Assembly (NCBI GenBank): GCA_013398015.1
Contig: VZRR01006745.1
Location: 1,959,222 to 2,023,221, forward strand
DNA from: Oreocharis arfaki
Taxonomy: Eukaryota; Chordata; Aves; Passeriformes; Paramythiidae
Direction: 5' to 3'
DNA length: 64,000 nt
In this document: piece by piece, positions 55,256 through 64,000 of the stretch
Numbering within the stretch: position 1 is the first letter of the stretch
Layout: the number at the start of each line of letters is the position of its first letter
Position numbers and translations under genes: made by a program
Notes under the pieces: model-generated
Databases searched by the model: none
Seen by the model: the letters and a program-made list of their open reading frames with translations, nothing else
What the model was told of the DNA's origin: nothing

Positions 55256-58200
55256 ACTTACTCAATGTTTTTTACTTCCTGCATAAGACATACTTAAAAA
55301 GATACATTTAAAGAAACGAACATGGAAATGACATGCAACTTGCAATTACTTTTCCTGGCCCTGGGAGAAAATCTTTATCTTCACTTTAGCAGCAGAGGAA
55401 AGAGCAAAAGAGGAAAGAGCAATAATATTGGAAAGGGAAAATTAATTTTGAACTGGCATAAGAATCTCCTTTTTTCCAACTAGTTGAGGGGCTTTTCTAA
55501 TAATACTCTATTGTTGAGAAAGAAATAATGGTTTCTACTGTCTTTAAAATATTTAAAGTTATTAAGCTGGTATGAAAATGACTTGGTACTGTGTAATTTA
55601 ACTGTATGAGGAGAGCAACCTGCTCTAAGAGACAATGTGCTGTCTGTTAATTACTTCTTCCTGAAGTGAGGTACATGACTTTTAAATCAAGGGGAAACTT
55701 GATGCAGGCACAGCCATGAAAAGTGATGATTTTCTAAATTAATAAGGAATAGTATACCTGTAAGGCTACTGGGTTAGCCTCTGAGGAGCATAAAAAGCAG
55801 TAGAAGTATGTCTTAAACACTAAGCAAAATGTATTTCCTGCCCTCCATGCACACCTTCCCCCAATCACTGGAAGTAATATTCCTGTCAGACAAACACAGC
55901 CATGCAGTCCCAGAATGACTAGAAAAATAATTGGATACAGAAATACAAGTCAATACAATTAATTTCTATTGACTCCCTTTACTCCTTACTCGCATGAACA
56001 AAATGGATGGCGATTTTGTATTCTAATGGTTAGCTCTAAATAATTTTGAGTGATGTTTTATTTATAGAGCACTTGGTTGCTTGTAAGGTGAGTTAAAGTG
56101 CATATTGTGGTCAGGATTAAGACTGACTTCTTCATAGCTGGTAAAATAGCATTGGTAGCCAGGTCTAGGTGCATGAATAAAGTGTAGACTGGTAAGACGA
56201 GTTTTGCTGCTGCACCTCAGACTGTCCCCCATATGTGATGGGTCAGAATTTGTTCTTGGAATCTGAAGAAGTTATGTTTGTAATTCTGGAGTCAGAAACA
56301 AATTGGATGGCATGATGATGACAATCTCAATCCATTAAGTATTTGGTCTTGATTTTGAAGAGCTGTATCAATGTATGAGTGGACTATGTCCTAGTCAGCT
56401 GCCTTTTAAGACTTAGGAGCATTTTTGGAGTGTGATCTATATGAGGAACTGGATCTGCTCAGAAAGAGTTATTTTGTAAACATTTAAAGCTGAAGAGGCG
56501 TATGTAAAATCAGCAGTGATTTTGGTATGTATGATGCACTTTTTCTGTTACACATGAGGTTTACTTTCTGTAACCATAGCCTTTTTCCTAAATTAGTCAC
56601 TTTATTTTCTCTTTATTTAAGTCTGTTTGGAGTAACAACAGAACCAAATAGGGAATATTAAACAATTGTATCATTTAACTAATCCTCTTCAGCAATATTA
56701 GTACAAGTTATTGATATGTTAATCACATCACTAGTGATCTGTAGATAATGCCAATTGCTCTTCAGACATTAATTGGGCTAAGGCTTTGTGGCAGTTAATA
56801 TTAGAACAAATTCATGTTAGTTTAAATCCTCAGTTGCATTTAATTATAGATTTGTTTTTGAAAAAAACACTTTCTGAAAAAGCTGCACCTTTTCCTCATC
56901 TCTGTTAGTCTGCTATTTGAAATATGCAACAGAAGTTTTCTGCACCGGGCAGAGTTATCAAAAGTTTTGCACATGTAATCACACAATCTTTGATTATTTG
57001 TGGGCCATTGAATTATCTTCTCTGATCTTTGAGTCGGTAGTGAGAAAAACCATGCATCTCTGTCTTTGCAGATAGTATTATTTGCATTCGTAATTATCAC
57101 AATAGATAAATAGTTTGTGGGTGAATTACACAGCAGATCCATCATCATTACACTTCCCAGTGTATGATTGGGAGAGAAATTTGGCTGTTAGCCATCACAA
57201 TGACATGGCTTAACTACTGTGATCAGTCTTGAAGCAGATTGAATCAAAATTTTCTTTCCCCAGGGAACAGAAGTCTCAAGCTATGTTCTAGCCAGCTGAT
57301 AAGATAAATTATAAAATATTTTTTTGTGCCAACCAGGGATGGCAAATATGCTATTTTGTACCTTTCACAGAAAGAGATCTAAGGAGCAGCTTGTTCATTT
57401 TTTCCTTCTTTGGGTTTTTCCATTAATGTATCTTCTTCAAGACAGTGAGTGCTAATTCCAGTAAAAGGGTCCTCAAGAAAGGGAAGCCACCTCTTCTGGA
57501 AGTGCAGTTTTGTTGAGTTGGAGTTTGCTACAAACCTTTGAAAAATTCAGGTCTGCTTAAAACTGAACTGAACCTCTTCTTACTGTTAAATAAAGAATAA
57601 ATAATATGAAAAGGACCTGTACTGAAAGAATACAGTACATGTATTGCATATATGAAAGCTAATATACAAGGCAGGAGGTATCCTGCCACTTTATATTAAA
57701 AAAGTAAAAGTTAAGCCACTTTCCATTACAAGTACAGCGTTTCTGTCTCAAAATCAGGTTCCATGCAATGGAAGTGATGAGTTTAAGAACAGAGTGAATG
57801 AGGAGCGTGGGGTTGGGAGCCATGCAAGGGACAAGAAACAACAAGGAAGTCAGAGCATGATAGTCGCTTGGTTTAGGGGCATGGTAGTACTGACAGAAGT
57901 TGGAAGAATGTAGCTTGCTAGTCAGAGTGAAAGGAATAGACAACAATAACTGAGGTGTGATAACAGAAAGGAATGTAAGAGACAGATTCGTATTATTGTG
58001 GAGATTCAAATAGAACAGCCTAGGCTAAGCAAACTTAAAAATAATGTGTTTCCTTATGATACCTATTGTGATTAAGTTGTGCAACTAATAGGAGTTTCTT
58101 TTTCTTAACTCCCATTAAAATTTAATTTTTTTCCTCATGTTGAGAATCCTGTATTTCTTTTACATCATATACTTTATCACTGTGTGTTTTGCCTTTAGGC

Positions 58201-59754
58201 CCACCCAGCATCTTACAGATGAGATGGCTACTGACCGGTTGTAAATATATCTATCCCTCTGCTTAGGAAGGGATGACCTCTCTAACTAATAACATTGAGA
58301 AGGCTGACGTAGGAAAAAAATAAATTGTTAGAAGATATATTAGCTCCCATCTTTCTGGTTCTATCACTGTTTTACAGACAGTAAGAACATCAAGATTGCA
58401 AAAAATCAGTTGGTACACAGTCAGCAAAATAGAAAAAAACTGTTTGTGGGTTCGTTGTTTCGAGTTTTTTTTTAGTCATTCATATGGGCTTCTATTTTTC
58501 ATTAGAAGGTCTTTAACATAACTTCAGATCACTGAACACTACATTCCTTTTCTTTCCAAACATTGACTACTGTGTAATTACTAATCTCAATATAACGTAT
58601 TTGGTTTTTAACTTAACAGCACTGAAATTCGTAGAAGTATAAATTTTCTGGCATAGAGTTCATTGTGTTATTTAATTCTGAGAGTGAAAAAAAGATACAA
58701 GATGTTTAATACTGTTTAAACTTTCTCTTTTCTTAATAGGAAAAGGTAATAGACCTTTTGCAGTGTGTTGAAATATGTTCACTGTATAAAATATTTTCTT
58801 TTAGAAACAGCTCCAGAAGAGTCTCAAACTCTTCAGCAATGGAACATGCCATTTAAAATTTGTAAAATTTTAGCAGCCTTCTCAATGCAGATAAAGAAAT
58901 GAAGTCTACACAAAGTCTTAGATTGTTTTGTTTTAATCAGTTGCTAGCATTGAGTTTGTAATGCTCTCTGAAATGATTAATGTTATCAACCAGAGACAAT
59001 CACTTGATCTGTCACATTTTACAGACTGTGTCAGACTTTATATAGATTATATTTCTCCACTTGCATCTAGAAGGATGATGAAATTTTCTAAGTTTGAAAT
59101 TGCATATACCTTTGATGAAGAGTTTGAGACTCTGCTAGGTCTGTTTCTAAAACGAAACCGGTTTTGTAAGGCTTAGTCTACTAGGAGAAAGGTGAAGTCA
59201 AAAATATCATTTTATGTCCACGCTTCCTTTTATGTTGTACTGACCACAAAATCAACTTCATTCCTTTGTTGAAAAGGGGCAAATTTATGCCATGCCTTTC
59301 TAACTTTGCAATCCAAAAAATATTCTCTTGTAGGAAAAGTATAAACAACAAATATATAGACAAGCAGGTAGTTAAACATGAATTACTACTGTAAAGCAGT
59401 TAAGATTAGTGCAGATTTCTTGCATGTCTTAAAGCAGTTGCTGTAATGAACAGTAATTATAATAGAAAAATTGAAATTGGAACTGCAGTGATTGAAAACT
59501 TTTATGACAGATACATGGAAATGCTGGCAATCTGGGGTTTTTTGGTTTGCTGTTTTGTCTGATAATTACCTCAGCACATTTGAAAAGGCATCATTAAGTA
59601 TGACAAAAAGAAAAATCTATCATCATTACATTAAAGATTACATTCTCTAATGCTGAAAGCTACATCAGTTTTCAGGAAATAGAAAATTTTATGTCTGATT
59701 TTAGTGTCTGTGTCTAGTGGTCCCTTTTTAACCTATGCTTAACTTTCCTCTCAG
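55256..59754. other. Intergenic AT-rich DNA
   Basis: No gene recognised. Plus-strand frames near 58803-58910 and 58961-59176 (MLSEMINVINQRQ...) are AT-rich and unsupported. Confidence 0.55.
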
Positions 59755-59847
59755 GAAGAGGAGCCTGAAAGAATACATAGAGATTTTGAAACAAGAAGTG
59801 TGAAACAAATCCTTCTCCTGCCCCGGCCCTCCACTGTGCTATGTGAT
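59755..59847 (+). other. Exon-like segment, plus strand (candidate transcript A)
   Basis: 93 bp between aactttcctctcag and a consensus GTAAGT donor. One frame is open end to end (EEEPERIHRDFETRSVKQIL, then LLPRPSTVLCD) and continues in phase into the segment at 60084. It may be a 5' untranslated or alternative exon of PRLR, or part of an unknown transcript. Similarity to any known protein was not recognised. Confidence 0.35.
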
Positions 59848-60083
59848 GTAAGTTATTTAACCATTTTGTCCCTGGTTTTTTCCTTTGTAGGCAAGGAAAA
59901 CATACTGTTTTCTGCATGTTTAATAATGCTTTGTTTTGATTAAATTCCTTAACAATCATGGTGAAAATTTTAATTTAATTTTAAAATTGAAGTTAATTTA
60001 GTAGATATAAAAGATGTTAAAAGAACATAAAAGACGTTTTGAAAAAAAATATAAATTGAAACCTTACTTCATTACTTTTTCAG

Positions 60084-60145
60084 CTAAAACTGTTAATTAT
60101 ACTTGTAATGCTTGCACAAATTATTCCAGCTGACCTAACCCTGAG
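60084..60145 (+). other. Exon-like segment, plus strand (candidate transcript A)
   Basis: 62 bp between cattactttttcag and a strong GAG/GTATGT donor. In phase with the previous segment it reads LKLLIILVMLAQIIPADLTL, a hydrophobic stretch. Splice sites are good; coding status is unproven. Confidence 0.35.
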
Positions 60146-61413
60146 GTATGTGAGACTGCTTATTGTTACTTTCTTTGCGTTGTTACTTTGTGCTTTTACA
60201 GTTTCTTGAGCATTTAGAAAGTAAATGTTCTTGTTGGCTAAAGTCCTGTAATCTTGTTGTGTGGTTTAAATAATTTAATTCTTTTGGAGCTATCAGAATT
60301 AGTATTTCAGTGTTTCAGTCCCAATGGTCTGGAAGGATCTATTCACTAGAATATCCAGGAAAAGAAGTGATCTCATAGGAAAAAGATCAACAAATTCCGA
60401 TATAGAAGTTATAGAGAATATGGGGAGATATCAGAGTCCTTAGAAGAAAAGAAACATTTAATTCTCTGTATGAATCAGAAAAATCTGACAAGTTCCAGTT
60501 CAGTATCCATGTTAACACAGTATTATCACAGAATCTGTCTTGCAAATTTTTCAACTGATCTGTGTTACTGATCTGAGTATGATTAATGTACATCCATAGT
60601 AACTTAAGGAAATAGGTAATAGAATTTTCAGAGGAATTTCTTGCCTACCTAGATTGATAGAACCCACTCTGCAAAAGTGAGGAAATAAATTAGTTGTTTA
60701 AGAACAAGAAGTGGGGATTTGGAATCCTGAGTAGCCTGTGTTTGAAGGAAGTGTTCATAGCTGTAATGATTGTCAGTTAACTGACAAGACACGTTACCTC
60801 CGTATGTGCTAGGAAAGCCATTCACCGAAGTCCTCACTCTAATAAAATATCAATTGTGATCAATAGCTTATTTTATTTGGAACTTGGTTTTTAGTATAAC
60901 TTCGGTTGTTTTCCATACATTAGTATTAGTACAGATACATTTTAACATAATTTCTATCTTCATTCTTACATGACTTGTAGGAACATAAGGATTCGGGGTT
61001 CCTCTAGAGTGGGTGTAAGCATGAACTACCATGTGAGAACCTAGCTTTTAGTCATGAACTCACCTTGAGTGTGCTTGTGTTCTTTTTGATTGGTATCTTT
61101 TCCTATTTCTTATTCCTTCTGTTGCAGAAAGCCCTACATCCTTTTAACTTTGTTTTTATCTTGCCCAGTATTCCTCCAAAAGGAATGAACTTGAAATCTT
61201 TGTTGTTTATTCACTAGTAATTCTTTGAAAAGAATTTTAAGTTTAGATTTGTCACATCAGTCATTATTCCTTTTTAAGCATTTGTAGTTATTTCTTCCTG
61301 TGCTTCGCAGCTGAAAAGGTGCTTACAAAAATTAAGTAATTAATAAATTTTAATGTAGTTGTGAAAATTAGCTTCCTTTCCTAACTATAGTCCTTTTCTT
61401 TTCTTTTATACAG

Positions 61414-61498
61414 ACATAAAATACATGATGTCAGCACACCTGTGTTTGCAACTGTCGCCTGTTTCAAACTTGCTAAGAATTAACGCTGGGGGTTTGCC
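61414..61498 (+). other. Exon-like segment, plus strand (possible PRLR 5' UTR exon)
   Basis: 85 bp with the best splice sites of the right-hand region: tccttttcttttcttttatacag before it and GCC/GTAAGT after it. It holds ATGATG near its start, and in the frame carried from 60084 it stops after about 23 codons. Mammalian PRLR has a short non-coding exon 2, and PRLR should lie on this strand to the right by synteny, so a 5' UTR exon is the leading idea. Confidence 0.4.
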
Positions 61499-64000
61499 GT
61501 AAGTACTTTGTCTAATAACATCAGCTGTCTTTCTAAATGTGGTTGTATTTCTTATAAAAGTCTAACGCCTAGATGAAACTCCTTCATCATTAAGGTTTCA
61601 AATGTCTAATTAATGGTTTGGTTGTGTATTAACATTATTTTTAAAATGTGTAAAATATTTTATAATAGTGATTTCACAGAGCATGGATAATGCAAGCTGC
61701 TCATAGTCTTTACAGACCAAACACTCTTTTTAAAAATAATTTAAACAGTCTGTCATTTTCCAAAAGTCTCTTAGTTTCTTTTCAGTGTATTTTCAATGTG
61801 CACATTTTGTGTGGTTCAGTCACCTGTGTAAATAACAGCTTTCTCAGAACTGAAATGAGCAAATTATTACTAACAGTTTTGCACGAACATTATTTTATTG
61901 AAAATAACTTCTCACAAGTTCACTCAAAAACATGAGCCATGAGGAGACTAAAGTACAAACAGTATTCAACAAATGCTCTTACTTTGATTAACTGTGGTTG
62001 TGCTACTACGCCTACAACATCTTGTTGATCACTGTACTATCTTAGCATTTAAGAAAATTGATGCTGTCTCTCTTACTGCATTCTTTCAATCCGGTTTACT
62101 TTATTATTTGTTTATTTATTTAGGATGTAGTCTGTAGGAAAATAAGTCAAATTATACATTCTACTTTTTTTCTGAAAGTAATAGAATTTATAGTTTTTCT
62201 AACTTCCCAGGGTTAAATTGACAAATGTGGGCCAGTCAGATGAACTCTTCATCATTGTTTGTTGGGAGTTTAAAAACCAAACTAAGCAAAGCCAAAAAGA
62301 CCCCCCCCAAATGCCACAATAATTTTCTTTACATTTTAAGCCACTGTTCCTGAAGATGGAAGGTCAGTATCAGGGGAAATTGTCTTCATAGTTGTGCTAA
62401 CCCAATCTTTTTTGTCCTGTAAGCTAGTACACTTGAGGTATATGAAAAGGAAAATTGAAAACTGATGTATAACCGTATTCAATAGGAAAACAATTATATG
62501 AATGGAGTGATGTATTCTTGGTGACCTGTGTTGCTTAGAAACAAACTTCTGTCTTGTCAATTGATTAAATCCTTGTTTTCTAATTGTTTTTTACTGGAAA
62601 GTCCATTGCAATGCCTGACTCAGGCTCGGACATTCCTCCATTATCCATGAGGTCAAGCTACTATCTGCTGCTTTCCTTTCTGCAGTCTCGCTTCATCTCA
62701 ACTAAAATCACTCAGACACCTCTCAGTGAGCATTTCTTACATAAAGTTACAGTTATTAGTGCTGAATTTACCTGGTGCATGTTGAGTTAGAGCACACATG
62801 ATCACATAGTGCATTTCTGTTACATTAGCCAGTGCACACAAGAAAGGATTTTTAACAGCATTTTGTTTTCATAATAAACTAGTTTATATATGGCCAGGTA
62901 AATAATCTGCCACTAGACAGTTACCCTGTCAGGATTGTTTGAACAAATTTAAACCAATGAAGTAATTTTATATAGGATCTATTCTTTGTGTTGTAGTACT
63001 GTGTGCTTTTGGTGAAGTACAAGAAGTTATCTAGCTAGATTTACTGTTTCGTTTGTTTTTTTTTTTTTCTATTAGTTACTGAAGAGTATTTCTAGAATCA
63101 CAGCTTCCTTATTCAGCTACAGATCTGATAAGGTTTCTTTCTCTTGTTTCATGCTATGTCTTAATTATTTTAAAATCCTTTTTTTGAACAGAAAAACATA
63201 GCTGTCTTCCATATGTATTTATGTAAAATATAGAATAATATGAAATATATAAAATATACTAAAAATATATGCATATATATTTTAAAATATAAAATATATA
63301 TGCAGTGTGTAGTTTCTCACCATCTCATTTCTATATCCACTTTTAAACTTGTTCCCAAACTTCTCGCTTTAGACCCCGAATGCCTCCCTTTCTATGCTAG
63401 CCATTATTGTCCACTTGTTAAATTTTCAAGTGGTATTTTTTTGCTTTCTCTCATTTTGTATTTCCCACTTGATAGGAATTTATATAAACATTCAGTAATT
63501 CCCTTACATCCTGCGGCTTCTTACTGTGACTTTTGCTGCATGTACTCACTAATTCAAGAACTGAGTTTCAGAAGTGTTCAACCTACTTAGGGAATGTCCT
63601 TGAAGTAAGTAATAGTAACAAGCTCAGTAGAAGTAAGAGTGTTCAGAAGATCTTCACAGCTTATATTTTTTTCCCTACAATGACTTATAGAAAAGAGCAT
63701 TAAATAATATATTTTGAGGTGGGATATACCTTAAACCTGGACATCATATGTGTTTCTGGATACTGTGGTAACTGCTGTTGTGTTGTCAGGGAAACAGCCT
63801 TGTGCTCAGTAGGCAAAACCAATGAGGATTAAGCAAAGCTATAATATAGCTAAGTCCCTGTGACCTTATCAGGATCAAGATCTGTCAGTTCTTCACTTTG
63901 CAAGTGTCCCTCAGGAGTGAGGGAGATATGCACAAGTAAAAGCATACCTGCAGTATGCCTGATGTAAGTGTCAGACTTGGAGAATTCTAAGAAGTGAATG
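61499..64000. other. Intergenic or PRLR intron, AT-rich
   Basis: Nothing recognised apart from a TA-rich run at about 63230-63305. If the 61414 segment is a PRLR exon, this is intronic. No cytokine-receptor coding exon is seen before the window ends. Confidence 0.5.

Noticed and set aside
58961..59176. 71-codon plus-strand frame MLSEMINVINQRQ...
   Set aside because: AT-rich, no acceptor/donor pair, no recognised family; chance frame most likely.

Overview
The window is nuclear DNA from a bird, most likely a songbird. It is AT-rich and intron-rich, and it is littered with CR1 LINE 3' ends (the 'aatcatagaatggtttgg' type), avian-style retroviral LTRs, and one SINE built from a tRNA-Ile body with a CR1-like tail, a structure described in passerines (TguSINE1). 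There are no operons, CRISPR arrays or prokaryotic signals, and most long open frames are translations of repeats.

Positions 2470-38923, minus strand: the 5' 57% or so of SPEF2 (sperm flagellar protein 2, also KPL2), a central-apparatus protein of motile cilia and sperm flagella. I resolved 22 coding exons by splice sites, phase continuity and resemblance to vertebrate SPEF2. Together they encode about 1045 residues: an N-terminal calponin-homology-like domain, long charged coiled coils, a degenerate adenylate-kinase-like P-loop module, an acidic linker with a small tandem repeat, and the start of the C-terminal half. The remaining exons lie beyond position 1. Introns carry CR1 fragments, two solo-LTR-like elements (about 12.1-13.0 kb and 26.5-27.5 kb) and a 626-bp tandem duplication joined by a single N, which is probably an assembly artefact. 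Positions 1-2469 hold two further LTR-like segments.

Positions about 38690-39310: the SPEF2 CpG-island promoter, with an 80-bp gap of Ns and a near-consensus RFX X-box 44 bp upstream of the start codon, as expected for a ciliary gene. CR1 3' ends flank the island on both sides.

Positions about 39.6-64.0 kb: no confidently coding gene. From vertebrate synteny this should be the region towards the 5' end of PRLR (prolactin receptor), arranged head to head with SPEF2 and reading on the plus strand. It contains several exon-like segments with good splice sites (best: 61414-61498, 60084-60145, 59755-59847), a near-perfect 21-bp-stem hairpin at 41418-41476 that looks like a microRNA precursor, the tRNA-Ile SINE, an LTR with a nested CR1, and otherwise unremarkable AT-rich DNA. 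In chicken this SPEF2-PRLR interval is Z-linked and is involved in the late-feathering (K) duplication; I see no sign of that duplication here.
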